Shown: piece after piece, positions 1 to 10,210 of the stretch
Position numbering within the stretch: the stretch's first letter is position 1
How the letters are laid out: the number at the start of each line of letters is the position of its first letter
From: Kaistella haifensis DSM 19056
GTDB lineage: Bacteria; Bacteroidota; Bacteroidia; Flavobacteriales; Weeksellaceae
DNA: 64,000 bases
Direction: 5' to 3'
NCBI RefSeq assembly: GCF_000735695.2
Contig: NZ_JASZ02000003.1
Coordinates: forward strand, 1-64,000
Program-made: the position numbers and the translations under genes
Notes under the pieces: model-generated
What the model was told of the DNA's origin: nothing
The model's database searches: none
The model's input: only the letters and a program-made list of their open reading frames with translations

Positions 1-70
1 GGTTAATAAAAACAAAGTTACTAAAACGGCGAATGGGAAAAGCTACCGGAGGTTTAGTTCAACAAAGTAT

Positions 71-733
71 TTGCAAAAAAAGCCCCGAATTTACTTGATG
101 AATAGGGGCTTTCTTCGCAAATACCCAACCGTTAGCGGTCATTCTAAAACGACACACTGCGAAAATGAAACGCTGACAAAAAAATTGAAAATTAAGATAA
201 CAGATAACGATTTGACAAATTCTAAAACTTTACATTCCGAACTTGAAATTATTGACAAATCTGTTTTTAAAATCTGTGGATTTGAACTAACAAACGTAGA
301 AACAGAAGCAGAAAGTCAAGAGTATTTTGCTCACAACTTTCAACTTGACGGACAAAATATAAAATTTCGGACGGCAAAAATTACACCGACCAAAATTGGA
401 CAATTTGTAACTATTTGGAAACGCAACGAAAAAGGAATAACCGAACCTTTTGACATTTCGGACAATTTTGAGTTTTATATAATTGCGACAAGACAAAACG
501 AAAAATTTGGACTTTTTATATTTCCAAAAACAGTTTTGTATGAGAACAGAATTTTATCTGACAAAACGAGAGACGGAAAACGTGGAATTAGAGTTTATCC
601 AACTTGGGACTTGACCATAAACAAACAAGCACAGAAAACACAGCTTTGGCAGACAAAGTATTTTTTAGACATTTCACCTGACAAAGAAATTGACTTAACA
701 AAAGCAAAAAACTTACTAAGTTTAGACAAATAA
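71..733 (+). CDS. MepB family protein
   Basis: The product resembles the MepB family, small proteins first named beside the MepA multidrug efflux gene of Staphylococcus; their biochemical role is not established. Family-like stretches are YFAHNFQLDGQNIKFRTAK, KIGQFVTIWKR, FGLFIFPK and KRGIRVYPTWD, followed by a NKQAQKTQLWQ segment. The start is uncertain. TTG at 71 and ATG at 98 lie inside a terminator-like hairpin (79-113), the family is usually about 160-180 residues, and an in-frame TTG at 185 would give 182 residues. The frame is also open to the window edge. It is followed at once by transposase debris, so it sits in accessory DNA. Confidence 0.7.
   Translation: MQKKPRIYLMNRGFLRKYPTVSGHSKTTHCENETLTKKLKIKITDNDLTNSKTLHSELEIIDKSVFKICGFELTNVETEAESQEYFAHNFQLDGQNIKFRTAKITPTKIGQFVTIWKRNEKGITEPFDISDNFEFYIIATRQNEKFGLFIFPKTVLYENRILSDKTRDGKRGIRVYPTWDLTINKQAQKTQLWQTKYFLDISPDKEIDLTKAKNLLSLDK
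79..113 (+). terminator. Hairpin AAAGCCCC/GGGGCTTT
   Basis: An 8-bp stem with an 18-19 nt loop is followed by a short T-rich stretch. It looks like the terminator of a gene that ends to the left of the window, and it argues against a MepB start at 71 or 98. Confidence 0.45.
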
Positions 734-734
734 A

Positions 735-1968
<1,234 letters not shown>

Positions 1969-1990
1969 ACAGGCTCTAAATCTCATAAAA

Positions 1991-2018
1991 AAAAGCAACC
2001 CATTTCTGAGTTGCTTTT
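1991..2018 (-). terminator. rpsO terminator
   Basis: A 9-bp stem, AAAAGCAAC/GTTGCTTTT, lies 18 bp past the rpsO stop codon and has T/A runs on both sides. It would serve rpsO on the minus strand and also stop transcription coming out of the transposase debris. Confidence 0.8.
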
Positions 2019-2036
2019 TTTAATTGTAATCGAAGA

Positions 2037-2306
2037 TTATTTTCTGATTCCTAATTCAGCGATAATTGCTCTGTAACGTGCAATTTCTTTTTTCTTAAGA
2101 TAATCTAATAAACTTTTTCTTTTCCCTACTAATTTTACCAAAGATCTTTCGGTATTGTAATCGTGACGATTAGCTTTTAAGTGTTGAGATAAGTGATTGA
2201 TTCTGTAGGTAAATAATGCAATTTGCCCTTCAGCGCTTCCTGTGTCTGCGTCAGACTTTCCGTGTTTTGCGAAGATTTCTTTCTTCTTGTCAGTTGTTAA
2301 GTACAT
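2037..2306 (-). CDS. rpsO: 30S ribosomal protein S15
   Basis: An 89-residue protein of normal S15 length that binds the central domain of 16S rRNA in the small subunit. Typical segments are GSAEGQIALFTYRINHLSQH, RSLVKLVGKRKSLLDYLKKK and the C-terminal RYRAIIAELGIRK. It is a single gene with its own promoter and terminator. In many bacteria S15 represses its own mRNA; no such structure was worked out here. Confidence 0.97.
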   Translation of the reverse strand: MYLTTDKKKEIFAKHGKSDADTGSAEGQIALFTYRINHLSQHLKANRHDYNTERSLVKLVGKRKSLLDYLKKKEIARYRAIIAELGIRK

Positions 2307-2342
2307 TCCAATATTATTTTAATGATTATTATGTAACGGGTG

Positions 2343-2350
2343 CAAAAGTA
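2343..2350 (-). promoter_or_regulatory. -7 promoter element of rpsO
   Basis: CAAAAGTA on the plus strand reads TACTTTTG on the minus strand, matching the Bacteroidetes -7 consensus TAnnTTTG. It lies 37-44 bp upstream of the rpsO start, giving a leader of about 30 nt. No clear TTG box is seen at the usual distance. Confidence 0.5.
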
Positions 2351-2482
2351 CAACATTATTTTCTTTCCTGAAAAACATTATTAATCTAATGAATTAAATT
2401 ATTCAAAATAAATGTTAAAAAAACCTTAAAATTTTCATTGTCAATTAATTCAATGGCAGTATTTTTGCTGAGACAAATAACA

Positions 2483-3052
2483 ATGAAAAAAATCTATCCG
2501 CTTCTTTTTTCTTTTCTTTTTATACTATCTGGTTTTCAATTGATTGATGCTCAAATTGGCGTTTTACAACGAGAAACCAAGAAGCAGAATATCATTTACT
2601 TTAATCCAGAAATTTTTCCGGATGTTGAGGAAATTAAAGAGCCGACCTATAACGCTTTTTATGCAGCCATTTCCGAAAAAAATAGCCCAATTAGAAATTA
2701 CAAAGTATTACGCGTAGATGCCAATATTCCTTATGATTCCGTGGATGTGGATGCGATTAAAGAATATTGTAAAAATAATAATGCACAACTTGCTGTAGTT
2801 CCGAAAGTGAAATATTTCAAAGTAGGTTTCGGTAAATACGTTTTTTCCAATCAGGTGATTATCAGTATGAAATTGTACGATTCTTTAGGGAATTTCCTTA
2901 CAGAAACCGATTACGATACCTACAAAAAGAATGCGAGAATTCTTGGTTCTGCTGAAAATTCCATTAAAATCGGTACTTCCGGAGCGGTAAACAGAATGGG
3001 TAAAAACCTACGGAAATCCAAAAGTTTTTTTCTTGGCAGTACAGAAAATTAA
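2483..3052 (+). CDS. Exported protein of unknown function
   Basis: A 189-residue protein with a Sec signal peptide (MKKIYPLLFSFLFILSG, likely cleavage after IDAQ), so it should be periplasmic or outer-membrane associated. I do not recognise the family. The mature part has alternating beta-like and charged segments and no cysteine-rich or enzyme motif that I can name. ATG at 2483 is chosen over the ATG at 2438, because the upstream residues would bury the signal peptide. It stands alone, 80 bp before mgtE. Confidence 0.7.
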   Translation: MKKIYPLLFSFLFILSGFQLIDAQIGVLQRETKKQNIIYFNPEIFPDVEEIKEPTYNAFYAAISEKNSPIRNYKVLRVDANIPYDSVDVDAIKEYCKNNNAQLAVVPKVKYFKVGFGKYVFSNQVIISMKLYDSLGNFLTETDYDTYKKNARILGSAENSIKIGTSGAVNRMGKNLRKSKSFFLGSTEN

Positions 3053-3104
3053 TTTTTTTCTTCTTTATAAACATCATTTAATTCGGTTTTTATAAGTTTT
3101 GAGT

Positions 3105-3112
3105 TATTTTTG
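3105..3112 (+). promoter_or_regulatory. -7 promoter element of mgtE
   Basis: TATTTTTG matches TAnnTTTG and ends 20 bp before the TTG start at 3133. The transcript would start near 3117-3119 with a leader of about 15 nt, which supports the non-ATG start. Confidence 0.5.
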
Positions 3113-3132
3113 CAATTCTAGAACAAAGAATT

Positions 3133-4452
3133 TTGGATACACAGGAACTTATTTTTAACCCGGCAGATATTGCAGAAACGCTTAGCGAACTTCCTGTTAA
3201 AGAGCGTGTCCTGGCATTTCTGAAAGTTCCGAAACAATACAAAGCCGAAGTTTTTTCGCATCTGGATCCAGATTTTCAAGAAGAAACAATCCGCAGCATC
3301 GGCAGTGAAGAGGTTTCTGAAATCCTCAATGCGATGACTCCAGATGACAGAACTGCTTTGTTCGAAGATTTTCCGGATGAACTCATTAAGTATTCCATCA
3401 ACCACCTTAATCCTCAGGAAAGAAGAATTGCCCTGAAACTTTTGGGTTATAATGCAGATTCTATCGCACGTTTGATGACGCCTTATTACATTCAAATTCG
3501 CAAAGAATGGACGGTGAAAAGATGTTTCCAACAAATTAAAAAAGTTGGTAAAAAGATGGAAACCATGAATCATCTTTATGTGGTAGATGAAAGAAATAAG
3601 TTAATTGATGATATCGCCATTGGATCCTTGCTTTTGGCAGAAGAAGATACCCTGATTTCAGAAATTACCGATAATCATTTTGTGGCGATTACCACGACCA
3701 CTTCCAAGGAAGATGCGGTGCAATATTTTGAAAAATATGATAGAACCGCGCTTCCGATTGTTACCGAAGCCGGAGTTTTGGTCGGCATTGTAACGATTGA
3801 TGATATTTTGGATCAAATCGAGCAACAAAATACCGAAGATATCCAAAAATTCGGAGGGATGGAAGCGCTGGATGAACCATACCGACAAACTCATTGGTTT
3901 GAAATGATCAAAAAGCGGGGTTTTTGGTTGATTTTATTATTTTTATTTCAGATGTTAACAGCTTCCGCGATGGGATTTTTCGAAGATGAAATTCAGAAAG
4001 CGGTGGTGCTCACTTTATTTGTTCCACTCATTATTTCAAGTGGCGGAAACACTGGTTCGCAAGCGGCTACATTGATTATTCGTGCGATGGCACTTCAGGA
4101 AATTACCGTGAAAGATTGGTGGTTGGTTATCAAAAAAGAAATCGTTACCGGAATGGTTCTCGGCGGACTTTTGGGAGTATTCGGATTCGTCAGAATTATG
4201 CTTTGGCAATATGCTGGTTGGTTCGATTATGGCCAATATTGGGAATTTATCGGAGTCAGTGTCGGGATTTCTTTGATGATGATTGTAATGTGGGGAACAC
4301 TTTCCGGGTCGATGGTTCCTTTCGTTTTGAAGCGTTTTAAGCTTGATCCTGCAACTTCTTCGGCTCCATTTGTGGCAACTTTGGTCGATGTTACCGGATT
4401 GGTTATCTATTTTTCCGTTGCAGGTTTGCTTTTGAGTGGGAAACTTCTTTAA
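3133..4452 (+). CDS. mgtE: Magnesium transporter MgtE
   Basis: Inner-membrane Mg2+ channel/transporter of 439 residues. An N-terminal superhelical MgtE domain (about 10-120) is followed by two CBS domains (about 125-240, including [15 protein letters not shown]) and a C-terminal membrane domain (about 270-439) with five expected helices. The [11 protein letters not shown] motif of the pore is present. In the family the cytosolic domains bind Mg2+ and gate the pore. No ATG precedes the conserved N-terminus; TTG at 3133 is the best start and ATT at 3130 is possible. The next gene begins 12 bp after the stop, suggesting co-transcription. Confidence 0.95.
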   Translation: MDTQELIFNPADIAETLSELPVKERVLAFLKVPKQYKAEVFSHLDPDFQEETIRSIGSEEVSEILNAMTPDDRTALFEDFPDELIKYSINHLNPQERRIALKLLGYNADSIARLMTPYYIQIRKEWTVKRCFQQIKKVGKKMETMNHLYVVDERNKLIDDIAIGSLLLAEEDTLISEITDNHFVAITTTTSKEDAVQYFEKYDRTALPIVTEAGVLVGIVTIDDILDQIEQQNTEDIQKFGGMEALDEPYRQTHWFEMIKKRGFWLILLFLFQMLTASAMGFFEDEIQKAVVLTLFVPLIISSGGNTGSQAATLIIRAMALQEITVKDWWLVIKKEIVTGMVLGGLLGVFGFVRIMLWQYAGWFDYGQYWEFIGVSVGISLMMIVMWGTLSGSMVPFVLKRFKLDPATSSAPFVATLVDVTGLVIYFSVAGLLLSGKLL

Positions 4453-4464
4453 AAAAAATTTGCT

Positions 4465-5190
4465 ATGAAAATCATTTCTCTGGTTCCTAGTATTACCGAA
4501 GCGCTTTTTGATTTTGGATTGAGTGAGAAAGAAGTTATTGGCCGAACGAAATTTTGTATTCAACCTAAAAATACCGTCCAAAAAGTTGAAATCATCGGTG
4601 GAACAAAAAATCTGAATATTGCTAAAATTAAAAATCTAAATCCCGATTTAATCATTGCCAATAAAGAAGAAAACGTAAAAGAGCAGATCGAAGAATTGCA
4701 GAAAGATTTCAAAGTTTTGGTGACCAATATTTCCAATTTGGAAGATAATTATTACCTTCTAAAAACGTTGGGAAATTTACTTGAAAAACAAGAAATCGCG
4801 CAGAAATTTAATTTAAAAATCTATGAAATTTTAGCTAAATTTTCTGATTTAGAAAAGAAAAAATGCGCTTATTTGATTTGGAAAAATCCTTATATGACGG
4901 TAGGTTTTGATACTTTTATTCATGATATTTTGGATAAAATAGGTTTTCAAAATATTTTTAAAAATCAAAAAAGATATCCGGAAATTTCAGTGGTAGATTT
5001 GAAAGCTGCGGATTATATTTTTCTTTCTTCGGAACCGTTTCCGTTTCAGCAAAAACATATTGATGAACTTCAAAAAGAGCTTCCCGACGCAAAAATATCA
5101 TTGGTAGATGGTGAAGCGTTTTCCTGGTACGGCACCCGACTTGCGAAGTGTGAAAGTTATTTTCAAAATTTGGTTGAAAATTGCAGATAA
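4465..5190 (+). CDS. BtuF-like helical backbone metal receptor
   Basis: A 241-residue TroA/BtuF-type substrate-binding fold (PF01497): IISLVPSITEALFDFGL at the N-terminus, then LNPDLIIANKEEN and a C-terminal lobe with WYGTRLAKCESYF. Relatives bind cobalamin or ferric siderophores and feed ABC importers. No signal peptide or lipobox is visible, so either this copy stays in the cytoplasm or the true start is missed. No ABC permease or ATPase lies nearby, so the ligand is not assigned. It follows mgtE by 12 bp and ends at a strong terminator. Confidence 0.75.
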   Translation: MKIISLVPSITEALFDFGLSEKEVIGRTKFCIQPKNTVQKVEIIGGTKNLNIAKIKNLNPDLIIANKEENVKEQIEELQKDFKVLVTNISNLEDNYYLLKTLGNLLEKQEIAQKFNLKIYEILAKFSDLEKKKCAYLIWKNPYMTVGFDTFIHDILDKIGFQNIFKNQKRYPEISVVDLKAADYIFLSSEPFPFQQKHIDELQKELPDAKISLVDGEAFSWYGTRLAKCESYFQNLVENCR

Positions 5191-5192
5191 AA

Positions 5193-5222
5193 AAAAGGAC
5201 TTTTCGAAAGAAGAGTCCTTTT
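5193..5222. terminator. Bidirectional terminator
   Basis: AAAAGGACT/AGTCCTTTT forms a 9-bp stem with a 12-nt loop and A/T runs on both sides. It lies between the convergent BtuF-like gene and dapA and can serve both. Confidence 0.8.
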
Positions 5223-5241
5223 AAATTTGATTTAAATTGAA

Positions 5242-6114
5242 TTAAATTTTAGCCATTTCAGCTTTTATTTTTTCCTGCAAACCATTGCTTGCAGCAACTA
5301 ACGGAAGTCTCAAGTAATTTTTGATGATTCCTAATTCAGCCAAAACGGTTTTAATTCCGGCCGGATTTCCTTCCGCGAAGATCAATCTTGTGATTTCAAC
5401 CAATTTATTGTGGATTTCGTACGCTTCGTTCACTTTTCCGTCAAAAGCTAGCTGAACCATCGTAGAAAATTCTTTGGGATAACCTTGTCCGATCACCGAA
5501 ATAACGCCGTTTCCGCCTGCTAAAGTTACGGGAAGCGTATATTCATCATCACCGGAAACCAAATTGAAATTCGCAGGTTTTAATCTTAAAATATCAAAAT
5601 ACTGCAAGATATTTGGCGCGGCCTCTTTGATCATGATTAAATTCGGAAATTCCTCTGCTAATCTCAAAGTTGTGGATGCTTCAACATTTTGTCCGGTTCG
5701 GGAAGGAACGTTGTAAATAATGATGTTTTTTCCTGTTGAAGCCAATGCTTTATAATGTTGGTAAAGCCCTTCCTGATTAGGTTTGTTGTAATATGGCGAA
5801 ACAGAAAGCACCGCATCGAAATCTGATAAATCGGTTTCTTCGATTTGTTTTTTTACTTCCATCGTGTCGTTTCCGCCGATGCCTAAAACCAAAGGAACGC
5901 GTTTGCTGTTGGCTTTTATGATATGATCGATTACCTGTTTTTTTTCTTCTGAAGAAAGTGTGGCAGCTTCCGCAGTAGTTCCCAAAACCACCAAATAATC
6001 GGTTCCGTTTTCGATGTTGAAGTTGACCAATTTGGTAAGTGAATCGAAATCAACGGATAAATCTTCATTAAAAGGTGTAACCAAAGCAACACCAACTCCT
6101 TTTAAATTACTCAT
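5242..6114 (-). CDS. dapA: 4-hydroxy-tetrahydrodipicolinate synthase
   Basis: Condenses pyruvate with aspartate semialdehyde, the first committed step to diaminopimelate and lysine; cytosolic. The 290-residue length is normal. Catalytic residues are visible: Thr46-Thr47 in GTTAEA, Tyr134 in IIYNVPSRTG, Arg139, and the Schiff-base Lys163 in LIMIKEAAPN. It is a single leftward gene, divergent from the nucleotidase pair and sharing its 110-bp intergenic region. Confidence 0.96.
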   Translation of the reverse strand: MSNLKGVGVALVTPFNEDLSVDFDSLTKLVNFNIENGTDYLVVLGTTAEAATLSSEEKKQVIDHIIKANSKRVPLVLGIGGNDTMEVKKQIEETDLSDFDAVLSVSPYYNKPNQEGLYQHYKALASTGKNIIIYNVPSRTGQNVEASTTLRLAEEFPNLIMIKEAAPNILQYFDILRLKPANFNLVSGDDEYTLPVTLAGGNGVISVIGQGYPKEFSTMVQLAFDGKVNEAYEIHNKLVEITRLIFAEGNPAGIKTVLAELGIIKNYLRLPLVAASNGLQEKIKAEMAKI

Positions 6115-6196
6115 TTTTATAAAATTAATATTTTCAAAATTACAAAATTTAATCTAAGAATTTTCAAAAAAAAATAGGAGTTAATATTCATATCTT

Positions 6197-6204
6197 TATA
6201 TTTG
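6197..6204 (+). promoter_or_regulatory. -7 promoter element of nucleotidase pair
   Basis: TATATTTG fits TAnnTTTG and lies 20 bp upstream of the ATG at 6225. Confidence 0.5.
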
Positions 6205-6224
6205 CAATACAAGATTTTATCTCA

Positions 6225-6995
6225 ATGAATACCAAATTTTTCGTTCTTGGTTTGGCAATTTTGTCGCTTTCTTCATGTAGAACGCCGCTGAATGTTGCTC
6301 AAATAAAACCAGAAAAAAACATTTCCATCTCCAAGGATTTACAGGAAGACCAAAATTTCAAAAATTTTATAGAACCTTATAAAAAGGAGGTTGAAGGGAA
6401 GATGAATACTAAAATTTCCCATACTTCGGTTGAGCTCAATAAAAAAGGGGACAATAGCAATTTGGGCAATTTGTTGGCAGATTTCACTTTCGAAGGAGCT
6501 GATAATTGGGCGAAAAAAAACGGAATTATAACAGGCGTAGATGCTGCCGTAATTAATATTGGAGGAATTCGTACTACGATTGGCGCGGGAGATATTCTCA
6601 CCAAACATATTTATGAAGTTATGCCCTTTGAAAACGAGGTAATGATCGTGAAAATGAAAGGTTCGGACCTGAAAGGACTTTTCGAATATTATCTGAAAAC
6701 CCAGAAAAATAATCCGGTTTCGCATTTGGTGATCGAAACGGATAATGGATTGATTGTTAATGAATTAATTAATGGTCAAAAAGTAGATTCCAATAAAGAT
6801 TATTATATTGCAACTTCCGATTATTTAGCTTTGGGTGGCGTTAATATGGCGTTTTTCGGAAAAGGAGAAATTATTTCAACCGGAATTAAGTTGAGAGATT
6901 TGTTTCTTGAAAAATTTAAGGCAAATCCGGAAATTGTAGCTCCGAAAGATGTACGATTGAATTTTAAAAATAAAAAAGTTAAAACTGATGAATAG
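6225..6995 (+). CDS. 5'-nucleotidase C-terminal domain lipoprotein
   Basis: A 256-residue lipoprotein (lipobox LSSC at residues 15-18) made of the C-terminal substrate-binding domain of UshA/5'-nucleotidase enzymes. Signature pieces are SNLGNLLADF, AVINIGGIRTTIGAGDI and PFENEVMIVKMKG. In UshA this domain stacks the nucleotide base and the N-terminal domain holds the metals. Here the metal domain is the next gene, whose start overlaps this stop by 8 bp. The two products probably act together on extracytoplasmic nucleotides, which is inference. Confidence 0.9.
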   Translation: MNTKFFVLGLAILSLSSCRTPLNVAQIKPEKNISISKDLQEDQNFKNFIEPYKKEVEGKMNTKISHTSVELNKKGDNSNLGNLLADFTFEGADNWAKKNGIITGVDAAVINIGGIRTTIGAGDILTKHIYEVMPFENEVMIVKMKGSDLKGLFEYYLKTQKNNPVSHLVIETDNGLIVNELINGQKVDSNKDYYIATSDYLALGGVNMAFFGKGEIISTGIKLRDLFLEKFKANPEIVAPKDVRLNFKNKKVKTDE

Positions 6996-7938
6996 AAAGC
7001 AGTTTTTGAAAACAATAGGCGTCGGAACTTTATCAATGACTTTGGCTCCGAATCTTTTGCTCGCTGAAAATTTGAAATTTTTAGAAGTAAATTCTGAACA
7101 TAAACTCACAATTCTTCACACCAACGATCAACACAGCCGAATTGAACCTTTCGATTCAAGTTATACGAGAAATCCCAATCAAGGCGGTTTTGCGAGAAGA
7201 GCTGCTTTGATCCAAAAAATAAGATCAGAGGAGAAAAATCTTCTTTTGCTGGATTCCGGCGATATTTTTCAAGGAACTCCGTATTTCAATTTCTTTGGTG
7301 GCGAATTGGAATTTAAGCTAATGTCGATGATGGGTTATGATGCATCCACAATGGGAAATCATGATTTTGATAACGGTTTGGATGGTTTCAAAAAAGTGTT
7401 GCCGAATGCGAAATTTCCTTTCATTTGTTCGAATTATGATTTCAAAAATACCATTCTCGATGGGCAGACGATTCCTTATAAAATTTTCAATAAAAATGGA
7501 ATCAAAGTCGGTATTTTCGGTGTTGGAATAGAACTCGCAGGTTTGGTAGGAAAGAAAAGTTACGGAGAAACTGTTTGGCAAAATCCGATAGAAATTGCAC
7601 AACACTATTCCGAATTTTTAAGAAATGATAAAAAATGCGATTTGGTGATCTGTCTTTCGCACATCGGCTACGATTACAAAGATGATCCAAAGAAAATTTC
7701 AGATAAAATTCTCGCTGCTCAAACCGACGGAATCGACCTTATTTTGGGTGGTCATACGCATACTTTCTTGCCGGAACCACAATCTTTTACCAATAGAAAA
7801 GGCAAAAATGTTTTGGTAAACCAAGTGGGTTGGGCAGGTTTGCTTTTAGGAAAAATCGATTTTTATTTTGATAAAAACAAAAAGGTGCAAAATATTTCAT
7901 GGAATAACCAAGTTATAGATGATAGGATTTTAGTTTAA
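6988..7938 (+). CDS. UshA-like metallophosphatase domain protein
   Basis: A 316-residue N-terminal half of a 5'-nucleotidase with a full set of calcineurin-type metal motifs: NDQHSRIE, LLDSGD, MGNHDFD, LSHIG and GGHTHTF. It has an N-terminal export signal (MNRKQFLKTIGVGTLSMTLA) with paired basic residues near the start, but not a clear twin-arginine motif. It lacks the nucleotide-binding C-terminal domain, which the overlapping upstream gene supplies. Each half has its own export signal, so this is a real split rather than a frameshift. Confidence 0.9.
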   Translation: MNRKQFLKTIGVGTLSMTLAPNLLLAENLKFLEVNSEHKLTILHTNDQHSRIEPFDSSYTRNPNQGGFARRAALIQKIRSEEKNLLLLDSGDIFQGTPYFNFFGGELEFKLMSMMGYDASTMGNHDFDNGLDGFKKVLPNAKFPFICSNYDFKNTILDGQTIPYKIFNKNGIKVGIFGVGIELAGLVGKKSYGETVWQNPIEIAQHYSEFLRNDKKCDLVICLSHIGYDYKDDPKKISDKILAAQTDGIDLILGGHTHTFLPEPQSFTNRKGKNVLVNQVGWAGLLLGKIDFYFDKNKKVQNISWNNQVIDDRILV

Positions 7939-7981
7939 TTAAATAAAAAAAGCTGGTTGCTCCTGATTATACCATAAACAC

Positions 7982-10210
7982 ATGAAAAAAATATTACCGT
8001 TTTTACTTTCTATATATGTTCTATGCATTAATGCACAGGTTATTTCGTCCAGCAAATGGAGCGATTTGTTTTCTTATAATAATGTTTTGGCGATTCGAGA
8101 AGATAATGGAAAACTCATCGCTGCTACCGAAAACGGAATTTTTTATTACACACCGGCGACGGGCGAACTCAGTAAACTTTCCAAAGCAAACGGCTTGCAC
8201 GAGGTGAAAATTTCGGCATTCGATTATAATCCTGAAACTAAAATCGGTTTAGTAGGTTATGCAAATGGTTCGATGGATGTGATCACGCCGGAAGGAATTA
8301 CCTATGTAGTAGATATTCCAATTTCTTCGGGCTATACTGGAAACAAGAAAATCAATCATATTTCGATTTCGGGAGATCTTGCGGTAATTTCGGTAGATTA
8401 CGGAGTTTCTATTTTTAAATTAGATAAAAAAGAATTTGCAGATTCATCTTTTTTTGTCGTAAATGGTATTTACGAAGCTGCAAAAGAAGCGGTAATAAAA
8501 GGTAATCTCGTTTATGTTGTTACCGCTGCAGGATTGAAATCTCACGAAATGAATGTTACTTTTCCTATTTTTTCTACTTGGAATAGTGTGCCAACGGGTA
8601 ATTTAACTCAAATTTCAGGCAATTCAATTATTGCTTATGCTAATGCAAACACAGTGAAATTTGGCGATGGAAGCTCTTTTGTAAATTTGCCAGAAAGTTT
8701 TACCGACATTCGAGATGTGGTAGTTACGGCACAAAATATCATTGTTGCAGATGCCAAGGTGGTTTCCGTGTTTAATCTATCAGGAGCTTTTGTGAAATCT
8801 TACGATGCAGGCGAATATTTGAATACTGCGTTTTATTCCGATTCGAAAATTTATGCAGCCACCAAGCTTTCCGGGATGAAAAACGAATCCGGCGATTCGC
8901 TAAAACCCGATGGACCGTATAATAATACTTCTTACAAAATTGATATCAAAGGAAGTCAGATTGTGATAGCATCAGGTAGTAAAAACGAGAATTTAGACCC
9001 AATTACTAATAGGCATTTAGGTTATTATCATTTTGATGGTGCGAAATGGAATTACCCACAATTGTTTATTAATTTTCCTGGAAATTTAAATGTTTTAGAT
9101 GCTGTAATTAATCCTTCTATGCCCAATGAAGTCTTTTTTTATAACTATGCATTTGATGTAGCAGTTAAAGGCATTTATAAAATGGATGGCAATCAATTCG
9201 TGAAAAAATATGTGACAGGTAATCAGTTTTTAAATCGTGTGGGAGGATTAGCGTTTGATGAAAATAATCAACTTTTTGCTTCAGTTGCTTATAATCCTGA
9301 TCAGAAACTCGGATTTTATTACTACAATCGTTCGGGAGATAATTTCCAGTTGGTGAGTGTTTTAGACGCAAAGGATGCACAAAAACCTAATGTAAAATCT
9401 GGTATACTTTACATACCTTCAAATAGAACAGGAGGAGGATTACTTGTTTATGATTACAAAAATACACCTTCCTCCACCGGTGATGATCGTTTTATTATTC
9501 TTCGTAAAAATAACAATCTTCCTACCGAAGTAGTGGTTTCGTCTAATTTAGATAAAAATGATGACTTGTGGATCGGTACTGCAAATGGTTTACGAGTAAT
9601 CAGCCATCCTTCATCAATTATTTCGGAAGATAACCCACAAACAAATCCGATTATTATTGAAGAAAACGGACTTGGTGAAGAGCTGTTCCGAGATAGTAGT
9701 GTTCTTCAAATTGAAGTGGATGCTGGAAACCAAAAATGGATATCAATTGATGGTGGCGGAGTTTTTTATTTGAACTCTACTGGTGAACAAACCTTGAAAC
9801 ATTTCACCAAAGAAAATTCTCCACTTCCGAGTAATAGCGTAACTGATATCAAGGTTGATAATAATTCTGGTAAGGTGTATTTTGTAACATTAGATGGGGT
9901 AATGGTTTACCAAGGTGACGTGCTCGATGTTTCTGAAAATTTTGGAGATGTACTGGTATATCCAAATCCGGTGGTTTACTCGAAATATAAAGGGGATGTT
10001 AACATTCGTGGCTTAGCCGAGAAAACCAATATTAGAATTACCGATGCAGCCGGAAATTTGGTTCATCAAGCTGTTTCTAGAGGTGGATATTATGAATGGA
10101 ATCTCAATAACCAGCGCGGCGTTCGTGTGGCGTCCGGAATTTATTTTGTATTGATGACAAATTCTGCTGGAACCGATACCGCTACAGCCAAAATTGCCGT
10201 GGTGAATTGA
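7982..10210 (+). CDS. porZ: Type IX secretion system protein PorZ
   Basis: A 742-residue exported protein (signal peptide through CINAQ). It has beta-propeller repeats of the two-component-regulator type (for example LIAATENGIFYY and LWIGTANGLRVI) and a C-terminal T9SS sorting domain that starts near VYPNPV and ends with SGIYFVLMTNSAGT. In Porphyromonas, PorZ is part of the attachment complex that delivers anionic LPS to T9SS cargo at the cell surface. This fits the gliding/T9SS genes at 18.7-23.6 kb. The stop codon overlaps the recO start (TGATG). Confidence 0.85.
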   Translation: MKKILPFLLSIYVLCINAQVISSSKWSDLFSYNNVLAIREDNGKLIAATENGIFYYTPATGELSKLSKANGLHEVKISAFDYNPETKIGLVGYANGSMDVITPEGITYVVDIPISSGYTGNKKINHISISGDLAVISVDYGVSIFKLDKKEFADSSFFVVNGIYEAAKEAVIKGNLVYVVTAAGLKSHEMNVTFPIFSTWNSVPTGNLTQISGNSIIAYANANTVKFGDGSSFVNLPESFTDIRDVVVTAQNIIVADAKVVSVFNLSGAFVKSYDAGEYLNTAFYSDSKIYAATKLSGMKNESGDSLKPDGPYNNTSYKIDIKGSQIVIASGSKNENLDPITNRHLGYYHFDGAKWNYPQLFINFPGNLNVLDAVINPSMPNEVFFYNYAFDVAVKGIYKMDGNQFVKKYVTGNQFLNRVGGLAFDENNQLFASVAYNPDQKLGFYYYNRSGDNFQLVSVLDAKDAQKPNVKSGILYIPSNRTGGGLLVYDYKNTPSSTGDDRFIILRKNNNLPTEVVVSSNLDKNDDLWIGTANGLRVISHPSSIISEDNPQTNPIIIEENGLGEELFRDSSVLQIEVDAGNQKWISIDGGGVFYLNSTGEQTLKHFTKENSPLPSNSVTDIKVDNNSGKVYFVTLDGVMVYQGDVLDVSENFGDVLVYPNPVVYSKYKGDVNIRGLAEKTNIRITDAAGNLVHQAVSRGGYYEWNLNNQRGVRVASGIYFVLMTNSAGTDTATAKIAVVN

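Noticed and set aside
131-165. CCGTTAGCGGT stretch before the MepB gene as an integron attC site
   Set aside because: It has a short dyad (ACCG/CGGT), but the GTTRRRY and RYYYAAC cores do not fit and no integron integrase is present.
6225-7938. Frameshifted ushA
   Set aside because: Domain order is reversed relative to UshA and each half has its own export signal, so these are two real genes.
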